DNA of 64,000 nucleotides from Nocardioides marinisabuli (GTDB taxonomy: Bacteria > Actinomycetota > Actinomycetes > Propionibacteriales > Nocardioidaceae). The stretch is from NCBI RefSeq assembly GCF_013466785.1, contig NZ_CP059163.1, forward strand, positions 1,674,001 through 1,738,000. Direction: 5' to 3'. The translations under genes were made by a program, and so were the position numbers. Below, piece after piece: positions 16,914-23,762 of the stretch; position 1 is the stretch's first letter, and each line of letters starts with the position of its first letter. Under the pieces are notes generated by a model that searched no databases, was not told the DNA's origin, and worked only from the letters and a program-made list of their open reading frames with translations.

Positions 16914-17888
16914 CTACAGGGTGAGCAGGATCTTGCCGGTGTGCGACCCCGAGCCCATCAGCTCGTGCGCCTCCCGCACCTGCTCGAGCGGCATCGTGCC
17001 GTGCACGACCGGACGCACCGACCCGTCGGCGACCAGCGGCCACACGTGCTCGACGACCGCGGCGCAGATCGCTGACTTGTCCTCGACCGGGCGCGAGCGC
17101 AGCGAGGTGGCGATGACCGCGCCCCGCTTGCGCAGCAGCACGCCGAGGTCGAGCTCGGCCTTGGTGCCGCCCTGCATGCCGATGACCACGAGGCGTCCCT
17201 CGAGGGCGAGGGCGTCGACGTTGCGGGCCAGGTACTTGGCCCCCATGTTGTCGAGGACCACGTCGACACCGCCGTCGGTGCTCTCGCGCACCACCTCGAC
17301 GAAGTCCTGCTCGCGGTAGTCGATGGCCACGTCGGCGCCGAGCTCGCGGCAGAACGCCAGCTTCTCCGGGGTGCCGCCGGTGGTGAGGACCCGGGCGCCC
17401 ATCGCGTGGGCGAGCTGGATGGCGAAGGTCCCGATGCCACCGGCGCCGCCGTGCACCAGCAGCGACTCGTCGGGGCGCAGGCCGGCCACCATGAACACGT
17501 TGGACCACACCGTCGCCGCCACCTCGGGCAGCGCCGCGGCCGTGACCAGGTCGACGCCCGCGGGCACCGGCATCACCTGCCCGGCCGGCACCACGACGTA
17601 CGACGCGTAGCCGCCGCCGGCGAGCAGGCAGCAGACCTCGTCGCCCACCGCCCAGCCCTCGACGCCCTCGCCGAGCGCCGCGACGGTGCCGGAGCACTCC
17701 ATGCCGATCACCTCGGAGACGCCGGGCGGCGGCGGGTAGAAGCCCTGGCGCTGCAACAGGTCGGCGCGGTTGAGGCCGGCCGCGGCCACCTCCACCAGCA
17801 CCTCGCCCGGCCCGGGGATCGGGTCGGGGAGCTCGGCCACGGACAGGATCTCGGGTCCGCCGGACCCGTCGGCGACGACAGCACGCAT
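16914..17888 (-). CDS. NAD(P)H-quinone oxidoreductase (PIG3-type MDR)
   Basis: This 324-aa medium-chain dehydrogenase/reductase lacks the zinc ligands. It starts MRAVVADGSGGPEIL and shows AAGLNRADLLQRQGFYPPPPG (substrate site), GMECSGTVAALGEGV, and the nucleotide-binding VHGGAGGIGTFAIQLAHAMGA. It closely resembles the tumour-protein p53-inducible-protein-3-like quinone reductases, which reduce quinones with NADPH in the cytoplasm. It is followed by bpa (41 nt) and preceded by the DUF6457 gene (22 nt). Confidence 0.92.
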   Translation of the reverse strand: MRAVVADGSGGPEILSVAELPDPIPGPGEVLVEVAAAGLNRADLLQRQGFYPPPPGVSEVIGMECSGTVAALGEGVEGWAVGDEVCCLLAGGGYASYVVVPAGQVMPVPAGVDLVTAAALPEVAATVWSNVFMVAGLRPDESLLVHGGAGGIGTFAIQLAHAMGARVLTTGGTPEKLAFCRELGADVAIDYREQDFVEVVRESTDGGVDVVLDNMGAKYLARNVDALALEGRLVVIGMQGGTKAELDLGVLLRKRGAVIATSLRSRPVEDKSAICAAVVEHVWPLVADGSVRPVVHGTMPLEQVREAHELMGSGSHTGKILLTL

Positions 17889-17910
17889 GGCCCCACCCTA
17901 GGGGCCGCGG

Positions 17911-18333
17911 CTACTCCTCCTCGCCCGCTCCCGCGCTCGACCCCGTACCGGCGTCCGGCTCGGGGTCGCGGCCCAGGAGGTCGTCGAGGTCCTCGATCTC
18001 GGTCAGCGGGTCGGCCGCCCCGTCGAGCTCGTCCTCGGCGTCGTCGGTGCCGCCGGGGCCGTCGGGGCCGTCGAGCTCGTCGGCGGCCGCGGTCGCGGGC
18101 TGGTCCCACCCGTCGGCCAGGGCGCGGACCCGCTCGGCCAGCTCCTCCACCACCGCGGGGTCACCGCCCTTGGCGCCGGCGGCCAGACCGAGCAGGTACG
18201 CCGACAGCGGGGCCGCCGGTCGGGTCACGGCGTGGGCGACGTCGCGGGCCAGGTCGAGCAGCAGCGTCTCGTCGACCTCGGCGTCGAGGTCGAGCGCGTC
18301 GCAGAGCTCGTCGATCCAGTCGTGCAGGTTCAC
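17911..18333 (-). CDS. DUF6457 domain-containing protein
   Basis: This 140-aa acidic protein begins NLHDWIDELCDALDLDAEVDET, and residues 1-85 match DUF6457, including LARDVAHAVTRPAAPLSAYLLGLAAG. The C-terminal third is a low-complexity acidic tail. I chose GTG at 18333 because GGGAGG lies eight nt upstream; a GTG six nt earlier is too close to that SD, and longer readings run into repeat DNA. DUF6457 is often found beside MobA in actinobacteria, as here, suggesting a molybdenum-cofactor link, but its role is unproven. Confidence 0.85.
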   Translation of the reverse strand: MNLHDWIDELCDALDLDAEVDETLLLDLARDVAHAVTRPAAPLSAYLLGLAAGAKGGDPAVVEELAERVRALADGWDQPATAAADELDGPDGPGGTDDAEDELDGAADPLTEIEDLDDLLGRDPEPDAGTGSSAGAGEEE

Positions 18334-18376
18334 GTCCACAGCCTCCCGACCCGAACCGCCCGGCGCAAGACCTCCT

Positions 18377-18524
18377 GGGTCGTGGTCCGCGTCGTGGGTG
18401 GAGTCGTGGGTCGGGTCGTGTGGCTGAGGACGCGTCCAGGCGCGTCCAGGGGCCACGACCCGGGCCACGACCCGGACCACGACCCGGGCCACGACCCGGG
18501 CCACGACCCGGACCACGACCCTGG
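18377..18524. repeat. 12-bp tandem array with opposed arm
   Basis: Six direct 12-bp units (CCACGACCCGGG or ...GGA) occupy 18453-18524. A degenerate arm with the complementary motif GTCGTGGGTCGG occupies about 18377-18422, separated by a short centre with a CGCGTCCAGG duplication. The arms could form a long hairpin between the mobA stop and the DUF6457 start. This 12-bp family differs from the 22-bp arrays. Confidence 0.8.
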
Positions 18525-18542
18525 GGGCGGGGCGGGGCGGTG

Positions 18543-19112
18543 TCAGCCGTCGGCGAGGTCGCGCAGGTCGGCCCAGGTGTCGACGTCGCGGTGCTCGCGC
18601 CCGACCGAGGCCACCTCGGCGAGGTCGAGGCGGCCCAGCAGGCGGCGCAGGGCCATGCCGTGCTGCTCCTCCAGCGAGGGTCGTACGTCGTCGAGCCGGT
18701 CGAGCTGCACCACGAGCGCCAGCGCGTGGCGGCCGTCCGGCGCGACCAGCACCGCCCCGTCGCGCCCCGTCGCGGCGTGGCGCAGCCGGTCGAAGGTCGA
18801 AGGGCCCACATGGGGCATGTCGACGGCGAGCACGCCCAGGGTGCGGGTCGGGCGCAGCAGCGCGTCGCGGCCGGTCAGCAGCGCGGCCACCGGCCCGCCG
18901 TGGCGCGGGTCCTCGCGGGTGAAGGTGACCGGGCGGTGCGTGGGCACCGGGTCCCCGACCACGACGACCTCGGCGGCGTCGAGGCACGCGTCGAGCGCAT
19001 GGGTCAGCAGGGTGCGGCCGTGCAGCTCCACGGAGGCCTTGTCGGCGCCGTCGAGGCGCACCGCGGTGCCTCCCGCGAGCACGACGGCGCTGAACGCGGC
19101 GGTCTCGCTCAT
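18543..19112 (-). CDS. mobA: Molybdenum cofactor guanylyltransferase
   Basis: This 189-aa nucleotidyltransferase attaches GMP to molybdopterin. The N-terminal loop AVVLAGGTAVRLDGADKASVEL carries the GG and Lys that contact GTP, and VLAVDMPHVGPSTFDRL holds the metal-binding Asp. It is a short actinobacterial form compared with ~194 aa in E. coli. The ATG at 19112 is selected because the LAGG motif must be near the N-terminus. It runs toward DUF6457 across the 12-bp repeat array. Confidence 0.85.
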   Translation of the reverse strand: MSETAAFSAVVLAGGTAVRLDGADKASVELHGRTLLTHALDACLDAAEVVVVGDPVPTHRPVTFTREDPRHGGPVAALLTGRDALLRPTRTLGVLAVDMPHVGPSTFDRLRHAATGRDGAVLVAPDGRHALALVVQLDRLDDVRPSLEEQHGMALRRLLGRLDLAEVASVGREHRDVDTWADLRDLADG

Positions 19113-19157
19113 GCCCACCAGGATGGCAGCACCGGCCGACGGTGGCAGGCTGGGTCC

Positions 19158-19922
19158 ATGACCACGCTGCGCGTCGCCCTGGTCCAGGAGGCCTCCGACA
19201 CCGACCCCGGGGCCAACCGTGCCCGCCTCGAGCAGCTGGTGCCCGAGGGGCACGACCTGGTGGTGCTGCCCGAGGCCTTCGCCCGCGACTTCGGCCCGGC
19301 CGGTTCCGACGTCAGCGCCGACGCAGAACCTGTCGACGGGCCGTTCGGCTCCGAGCTGGCCCGGGTCGCGCACGAGCGGCGTACGACGGTCGTGGCGGGC
19401 ATGTTCGAGACCGGACCCGACCCCGAGCGGCCGTGGAACACCCTGCTGGTGCGCGGCGCGGCGCAGGCGGAGTACCGCAAGATCCACCTCTACGACTCCT
19501 TCGGCTACCGGGAGTCCGACCGGCTCAGCGCCGGCGAGCCGACCCCGGCGGTCTTCGAGGTCGGCGGGGTCAAGGTCGGGCTGATGACCTGCTACGACCT
19601 GCGCTTCCCCGAGCTCGCGCGCCTGCTGGTCGACGCGGGCGCCGAGCTGCTGGTGGTCCCGGCGGCCTGGGTGGCCGGCGAGCGCAAGGTCGAGCACTGG
19701 CGCACCCTGCTGCGCGCCCGCGCCATCGAGAACACGGTGTACGTCGCCGCCGCCGGCCAGCCCGCGCCGCGCTACAGCGGCCACTCGATGCTGGTCGACC
19801 CCCTGGGCGACGTGCTCGCCGAGGCCGGCGACGACGCCGGCCTGGTCGCGGGTGTGGTGGACCTCGCTCGGCTGGCCGAGGCGCGGCGCACCAACCCGTC
19901 GCTGGCCAACCGTCGGTTGTAG
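19158..19922 (+). CDS. Carbon-nitrogen hydrolase (nitrilase superfamily amidase)
   Basis: This 254-aa enzyme has the complete Glu-Lys-Cys triad: Glu in DLVVLPEAFARDF (~40), Lys in YRKIHLYDSFG (~112) and Cys in MTCYDLRFPELAR (~145). The length and YRKIHLYD motif fit the Nit/omega-amidase-like branch, which hydrolyses small amides such as deaminated glutathione or 2-oxo-acid amides. There is no signal peptide. It is divergent from mobA (45 nt apart) and followed after 11 nt by a membrane protein gene. Confidence 0.9.
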   Translation: MTTLRVALVQEASDTDPGANRARLEQLVPEGHDLVVLPEAFARDFGPAGSDVSADAEPVDGPFGSELARVAHERRTTVVAGMFETGPDPERPWNTLLVRGAAQAEYRKIHLYDSFGYRESDRLSAGEPTPAVFEVGGVKVGLMTCYDLRFPELARLLVDAGAELLVVPAAWVAGERKVEHWRTLLRARAIENTVYVAAAGQPAPRYSGHSMLVDPLGDVLAEAGDDAGLVAGVVDLARLAEARRTNPSLANRRL

Positions 19923-19933
19923 CCTTCCTCGTC

Positions 19934-20959
19934 GTGTCCCCAGCCGTCTCCACCCGCATCGCGCAGGCCAGCGACGCGGTCGACCGGTTGGCGGCCTCGC
20001 GCTGGCCCCTGGTCGCCTGGGCGGTCGCCGTCGTCGCCGGGCTCGCGGCTCTCGTGACCGGCGTGGTCGGGGTCGGCCCCGCGTGGCTGCCCGGCGCCGG
20101 TTCGGTCGCCGTCTCCGGTGCCTTCACCTGGGCCCTGGTGGCCCGTGCCGGAGGTCGCCCCGTCGTCTTCGGCACGCTCGCGGTCGCCGTGGGCGTGGCG
20201 GTGCTGGTCCTGGACGAGGACCGGCTGCGCACCGGCGCCGCGGTCTGGACCTGCGTGGTCTCCGCGGTGCTGGCCGTGATGGGCACCGTGCCTGCCCGCC
20301 GGCTGCGCCACGCCGCCCGCGAGGCGGTGCTGGCCACGGGCGTGGCGGCCGTGGGCGCCCTCGCGGTGGTCGGCTTCGAGCCCGTCATCAGCGTCGTCAG
20401 CTTCGAGTACGCGACCCTCGGCCTGGCCCTGGTGGCCGTCTTCGCGCTGGTCTTCCGCCTCGGCGCCGGCTTCCACGGCCTGGGCCGCCGCGGGCTGCTG
20501 ATCGTGCTGGTCGGCGGCGCGGTGCTGCTGCTGACCCTGGCGTACGCCGAGCTGCTGCGGCGCTACGGGCCCGGCGAGGTGGTCACCGACCTCCTCGACG
20601 GGGTGCGCTGGTCGCGCGAGAACCTGGGTGCCTTCCCGCGCCCGATCGCCACCGTGCTGGGCGTGCCCGCGCTGGTGTGGGGCTGCCACATGCGCGCCCG
20701 TCGCCGGCAGGGCTGGTGGGTCAGCGCCTTCGGTGTCGCCGCCACCGCCTCGGTGGCCAGCTCGATGATGAACCCGTCGGTGGCCCTGCTCGAGGTCGGT
20801 CTCTCCATCGTCTACGGCCTGGTGATCGGGCTGCTGATCGGTGCCGCGCTGATCCGCCTCGACCTGCGCCTGACCGGCCCCCGGGGGCGACGGGCCCGCC
20901 GCGCCGAGGAGCGGGCGGCCGGTCGTCCCGAGCCGGCCCGCGGCCAGGCCCTGCTCTGA
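19934..20959 (+). CDS. Multi-pass membrane protein of unknown function
   Basis: This 341-aa protein has about nine or ten predicted transmembrane helices, starting with WPLVAWAVAVVAGLAALVTG and ending with VGLSIVYGLVIGLLIGAALI, then a basic cytoplasmic tail (RLTGPRGRRARRAEERAAG). A soluble loop (RRYGPGEVVTDLLDGVRWSRENLGAFP, split by hydrophobic segments) lies near residue 220. I do not recognise a transport or enzyme motif. GTG at 19934 is chosen just after the preceding stop, suggesting coupling with the amidase gene. Confidence 0.75.
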   Translation: MSPAVSTRIAQASDAVDRLAASRWPLVAWAVAVVAGLAALVTGVVGVGPAWLPGAGSVAVSGAFTWALVARAGGRPVVFGTLAVAVGVAVLVLDEDRLRTGAAVWTCVVSAVLAVMGTVPARRLRHAAREAVLATGVAAVGALAVVGFEPVISVVSFEYATLGLALVAVFALVFRLGAGFHGLGRRGLLIVLVGGAVLLLTLAYAELLRRYGPGEVVTDLLDGVRWSRENLGAFPRPIATVLGVPALVWGCHMRARRRQGWWVSAFGVAATASVASSMMNPSVALLEVGLSIVYGLVIGLLIGAALIRLDLRLTGPRGRRARRAEERAAGRPEPARGQALL

Positions 20960-21034
20960 GACCACGCCCCGCCGCAGGGGCGTCGCCGGGTGCACGGATC
21001 CGGCGTACCTGCCGGTAACGGTTAGGTTCGAGAG

Positions 21035-21265
21035 GTGGCTCGCGAACAGGTGACGCAGATCGTGGCGGAGATGGTGGCCAACGTGCTCGAGGTGGCCGTG
21101 GCCGCGGGGGAGCACGTCGAGGTCGGCGACACCGTGGTGCTGCTGGAGTCGATGAAGATGGAGATCCCCGTCATCGCCGAGCTCGCCGGCACCGTCGTGG
21201 CGATCAAGGTCGCCCCCGGCGACGTCGTCCAGGAGGGCGACCTGCTGCTCACCCTCACCCGCTGA
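21035..21265 (+). CDS. Small biotin/lipoyl-binding carrier protein
   Basis: This 76-aa protein is a single biotinyl/lipoyl domain. The modified Lys lies in LLESMKMEIPV (the classical M-K-M biotinylation motif), flanked by the two half-barrels VANVLEVAVAAGEHVEVGDTVV and GTVVAIKVAPGDVVQEGDLLL. It resembles the stand-alone BCCP-like proteins of actinobacteria, which serve acyl-CoA carboxylases. No carboxylase subunit is adjacent. GTG at 21035 follows GAGAG. It converges with tRNA-Ser 5 nt later. Confidence 0.9.
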   Translation: MAREQVTQIVAEMVANVLEVAVAAGEHVEVGDTVVLLESMKMEIPVIAELAGTVVAIKVAPGDVVQEGDLLLTLTR

Positions 21266-21270
21266 GGTCC

Positions 21271-21358
21271 TGGCAGAGGGGGCGGGATTCGAACCCGCGG
21301 TAGGTCTCCCTACGACCGCTTTCAAGGCGGTTCCGATAGGCCACTCCGGCACCCCTCC
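21271..21358 (-). tRNA. tRNA-Ser (anticodon UGA), CCA encoded
   Basis: On the minus strand the molecule starts GGAGGGGTGCCGGAGTGGCC and ends CCCTCTGCCA. The anticodon stem-loop ACCGC-CTTGAAA-GCGGT gives anticodon TGA. The long variable arm (CGTAGGGAGACCTACCG) is typical of tRNA-Ser. The T-loop GGTTCGAATCC is intact. The terminal acceptor pair is a G-U wobble. Confidence 0.96.
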
Positions 21359-21456
21359 GTGCCCGCGCCGCTGGCGGCGCGTGCCAGGTCACTCTAGAAG
21401 ACCGCCACCGACCGCCCGGGTGGCGCCCCGCGCGCGGGGTGGTGTGGAATCGAGTC

Positions 21457-21930
21457 ATGCCCGACGCGCCGCTCCCGACCCCCTACGACTACCGCTTCGC
21501 GCAGTCCTTCACGGTGCGCCTGGTCGGCCTGAGCGTGATCGGTCTCGGGCTGGTCATGTTCGTCGGTACCGCGCTGGTCGCGATGACCGGGGTCAACGCC
21601 GACGTCCTGGTCGTGCTGCTGGTCCTGGCGCTGCTGGGCGTCTTCTGGCTGGGCTGGTGGCTGCGCAACCGCGCCTACGTCCTGCGGGCCGAGGAGGACG
21701 GGTACGTCGTGGGGCCGGTGCGCGGCGCCGGGGTCAAGCGTGCGCGGTGGAGCGAGGTCGTCGAGGCCGGGACCGCCCGGCGCCACGACATCGACTGCCT
21801 GGTGCTGGAGCTGGGCGAGGGGCGCAGCACCACGATCCCGGTGCAGGCGCTGGCCCTCGACCGCGAGCAGTTCGTGCGCGAGATGCAGCGTAGGCTGCGC
21901 GCCGGCCAGGGCCACCGGCCCCTCGGCTGA
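21457..21930 (+). CDS. PH-like domain membrane protein
   Basis: This 157-aa protein has two N-terminal transmembrane helices (VRLVGLSVIGLGLVMFVGTAL and VLVVLLVLALLGVFWLGWWL), then a cytoplasmic beta-rich domain (AYVLRAEEDGYVVGPVRG, WSEVVEAGTARR, LVLELGEGRSTTIPV) resembling bacterial PH (YdbT-like) domains, and a C-terminal helix. Its function is unknown. ATG at 21457 follows GGAAT. It lies between the two tRNA-Ser genes and no operon partner is evident. Confidence 0.75.
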   Translation: MPDAPLPTPYDYRFAQSFTVRLVGLSVIGLGLVMFVGTALVAMTGVNADVLVVLLVLALLGVFWLGWWLRNRAYVLRAEEDGYVVGPVRGAGVKRARWSEVVEAGTARRHDIDCLVLELGEGRSTTIPVQALALDREQFVREMQRRLRAGQGHRPLG

Positions 21931-22014
21931 GACCTCGCCACCCGGCCGCCGCGGTGCCCGACGCCCCTGATTGGTGGCGGGCGGCCCCGGCCTTGTAGCC
22001 TGTCGGCGCTGCCG

Positions 22015-22108
22015 GGAGGCGTCGCCTAGTCCGGTCTATGGCGCCCGCCTGCTAAGCGGGTTTGGGGCTACAACCCCATCGAGGGTTCAAATCCCTCCGC
22101 CTCCGCCA
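22015..22108 (+). tRNA. tRNA-Ser (anticodon GCU), CCA encoded
   Basis: The molecule starts GGAGGCGTCGCCTAGTCCGG and ends CCGCCTCCGCCA. The anticodon arm CCCGC-CTGCTAA-GCGGG gives anticodon GCT, reading AGC/AGU. The long variable arm (TTGGGGCTACAACCCCATC) confirms serine. The seven acceptor pairs are perfect. Confidence 0.97.
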
Positions 22109-22110
22109 GC

Positions 22111-22149
22111 GCACGACCCCCGCAGGTCCTCGACCAGCGGGGGTCGTGC
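22111..22149 (+). terminator. Hairpin terminator after tRNA-Ser(GCU)
   Basis: GCACGACCCCCGC (22111-22123) pairs perfectly with GCGGGGGTCGTGC (22137-22149) across a 13-nt loop. It begins 2 nt after the encoded CCA, as expected for a tRNA terminator. No U-tract follows, which is usual in high-GC actinobacteria. Confidence 0.85.
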
Positions 22150-22158
22150 CATGCCCGG

Positions 22159-22259
22159 GTCCCGCGGTGCGTGCGGGACCACCTGGGTCGTCCTGCAGGT
22201 TTGTGCATTGCAGGAACCTGGGGCAACGAGCACGGTCTCCCCGCACCGCTCCTGGGGCA
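22159..22259 (+). promoter_or_regulatory. Candidate regulatory region of the secreted peptide gene
   Basis: Two perfect 7-bp inverted repeats lie here: GTCCCGC/GCGGGAC (22159-22165 and 22173-22179) and TCCTGCA/TGCAGGA (22191-22197 and 22209-22215, 11-nt spacer). A 9-bp direct repeat CCTGGGGCA occurs at 22217 and 22251. They fill the leader between the tRNA terminator and the peptide gene. They are candidates for operator sites, possibly of the neighbouring regulator; this is inference. Confidence 0.45.
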
Positions 22260-22316
22260 CACTTGGCGTTCCAGGGCCATGACCTGGTCCGACAAGAGTT
22301 GCGAGGAAGGTTCCCC

Positions 22317-22451
22317 ATGAAGATCGTTCGCAAGGCCGGCGTGGTCGTCGCCTCCGCCGCCGTCACCGTCAGCCTGCTCGGTCTCATGTCCCCGGCCGAG
22401 GCTCGGGACAGCAGCTGGGGTTGTGGCGGCTACTGCCGCCAGGCTCCGTGA
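22317..22451 (+). CDS. Small secreted peptide precursor (44 aa), candidate signalling peptide
   Basis: A strong SD (GAGGAAGG, 6-nt spacing) precedes ATG at 22317. The product has a classical Sec signal: basic KIVRK, hydrophobic core VVVASAAVTVSLLGLM, then SPAEA with an A-x-A cleavage site after residue 29. The predicted mature peptide is 15 residues, RDSSWGCGGYCRQAP, with Cys36 and Cys40 four apart, suitable for a small disulfide ring. The gene is bounded by its own leader with inverted repeats and by a strong shared terminator. It converges with a TrmB/LuxR-like regulator gene. No modification enzymes or dedicated exporter are adjacent, so it is probably a simple secreted peptide, perhaps a pheromone. 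The function is not proven. Confidence 0.75.
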   Translation: MKIVRKAGVVVASAAVTVSLLGLMSPAEARDSSWGCGGYCRQAP

Positions 22452-22502
22452 CCGGCGTCCCCCGGTCCACCTGACCTGAGTCCCCCGCTGCGGCGTCGCC
22501 GC

Positions 22503-22542
22503 GCACGAGAGGCCCCATCCGTCCCGGTGGGGCCTCTCGTGC
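22503..22542. terminator. Bidirectional terminator between peptide and regulator genes
   Basis: GCACGAGAGGCCCCA (22503-22517) and TGGGGCCTCTCGTGC (22528-22542) form a perfect 15-bp stem with a 10-nt loop. It lies in the middle of the gap between the convergent peptide gene (stop 22451) and the regulator gene (stop 22547), so it can serve both. Confidence 0.9.
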
Positions 22543-22546
22543 GTCC

Positions 22547-23584
22547 TCAGCGCTCCCGGTCGGCTGCGTCGTCGCCCTGGGCGGACTCGGCGTCCGCGTC
22601 GGTGCCCGAGAGCCCCAGGCGGCCCATCGTGTAGCCGAGCTGGAAGCGGGTCTCGGCCTCGTACTCGTCCTTGAGGTCGGCGACGTACCCCGCGTAGGTC
22701 CGCGGGCTGACCCCCAGCCGCTTCGCGCTGACCGGGTCGGCGTGGCCCTCGATCAGCATCCGGATCGTCATCTGCCGCTGCTCGACGGCGATGTCCTTGA
22801 GCAGCGAGGACTCCTTGTTGGTGAAGGCCCGGCCACGCTCCCAGGCCCGCTCGAAGACGTCGACGAGGTAGGCGACCACCGACGGCTCGCGCACCGCGAT
22901 CGCCACCCGGAGGTCGTCACCGCCGGGGATCACCGCGACACGCCGGTCCACGACGATCATCCGGTTGAAGAACTCGTCGAGCGTGCGGACCTCGGCGCCC
23001 CGCTCGGTCACGGACGCGACGTAGCGGTGCGTGACGGTGCTGCGCCGCGCGCTGTGCTGGTAGAGCGTGCGGATCCGCACGCCCCGGTCGAGGGCGGCGA
23101 TGTCGCGGCGGGCCGCGGCCTCGAGGGTCGCGGCGTCGCGGCCGGCCTGGGGTTGCGCGGTGAGCATCTCCTCCTCGACCTCGGCCACCAGGCCCTCCAG
23201 GTAGGTGCTGATGGCGTGGTCGCGCAGGTAGGTGAACGGGCCACCGCGCTCGCTCTGGGGGGCCCGGCGCCAGGTCTGGGCCAGCCCGCCGAAGGCGCGC
23301 GCCCACTGCGAGGACTCCTCGAGCAGCCGGCTGCCGTCCTGGCTGAGCGGGGAGACGACCCTTGACTGCACGCTGGCCGGGTCCTCGGGCAGGTACGACG
23401 CGCCCTCGGGGTCGAGGTGCAGGAGACCGAGCTCGAGCAGCAGGTCGAACGCGGGGCGGGTCTCGGCGCCGTCGGCGACGCGGGGGTCGTCGACGCGCAG
23501 CCCGCCCTCGGTGACGGCAGCCTCGTACAACGGGGCCGCCTGCGACTCCAGGAGCGTTCGCTGCTCGGGGCCGTAGCTCGACAC
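22547..23584 (-). CDS. HTH regulator with TrmB/PLD-like sensor domain and LuxR-like C-terminal HTH
   Basis: This 345-aa protein has an N-terminal winged region (SSYGPEQRTLLESQAAPLYEAAV, then DLLLELGLLHLDPEG). A central TrmB/phospholipase-D-like sensor spans ~170-270: IRTLYQHSARRSTVTHRYVASV, RTLDEFFNRMIVVDRRVAVIPG, and AVREPSVVAYLVDVFERAW. A C-terminal LuxR/GerE-like HTH spans ~290-335 (QMTIRMLIEGHADPVSAKRLGVSPRTYAGYV). The start is GTG at 23584 because AGGAGG sits five nt upstream; a longer reading from 23683 adds an unconserved leader. Regulators of this architecture are common in actinobacteria, where many are orphan. The convergent secreted-peptide gene suggests the peptide as its ligand or target, which is inference. 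Confidence 0.82.
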   Translation of the reverse strand: MSSYGPEQRTLLESQAAPLYEAAVTEGGLRVDDPRVADGAETRPAFDLLLELGLLHLDPEGASYLPEDPASVQSRVVSPLSQDGSRLLEESSQWARAFGGLAQTWRRAPQSERGGPFTYLRDHAISTYLEGLVAEVEEEMLTAQPQAGRDAATLEAAARRDIAALDRGVRIRTLYQHSARRSTVTHRYVASVTERGAEVRTLDEFFNRMIVVDRRVAVIPGGDDLRVAIAVREPSVVAYLVDVFERAWERGRAFTNKESSLLKDIAVEQRQMTIRMLIEGHADPVSAKRLGVSPRTYAGYVADLKDEYEAETRFQLGYTMGRLGLSGTDADAESAQGDDAADRER

Positions 23585-23701
23585 CTGTTCCTCCTGGGGG
23601 GCGTGGGGGGGGTCTGCCTGGGGCTGGGTCTCCGAGGGGCTCGATCCTGTCACACCTCGCACACCCCCGGGGGCAGTCGACACCGCGGGCGCTCGACGCA
23701 G

Positions 23702-23734
23702 CGGACCCCGCCCCCGGAGCGGGGGCGGGGTCCG
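23702..23734 (-). terminator. Terminator downstream of pckG
   Basis: CGGACCCCGCCCCC (23702-23715) pairs perfectly with GGGGGCGGGGTCCG (23721-23734) around a 5-nt loop, a 14-bp stem. It lies 28 nt beyond the pckG stop on the minus strand and upstream of the regulator gene. Confidence 0.88.
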
Positions 23735-23762
23735 TCGTGACCTGCTGAGGTGCCGCGGGGGC

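Noticed and set aside
21271..22108. The two tRNA-Ser genes as attachment sites of an island holding the PH-like gene
   Set aside because: They have different anticodons and opposite strands, and no duplicated 3' ends were seen between or around them.
22062..22316. Longer N-terminal extension of the small peptide gene reaching into tRNA-Ser
   Set aside because: It would run through the tRNA and its terminator. The ATG at 22317 with GAGGAAGG fits a signal peptide exactly.
22317..22451. Lasso peptide or lanthipeptide precursor
   Set aside because: No cyclase, protease, lanthionine synthetase or RRE gene is adjacent, and the leader is a standard Sec signal peptide rather than a RiPP leader.
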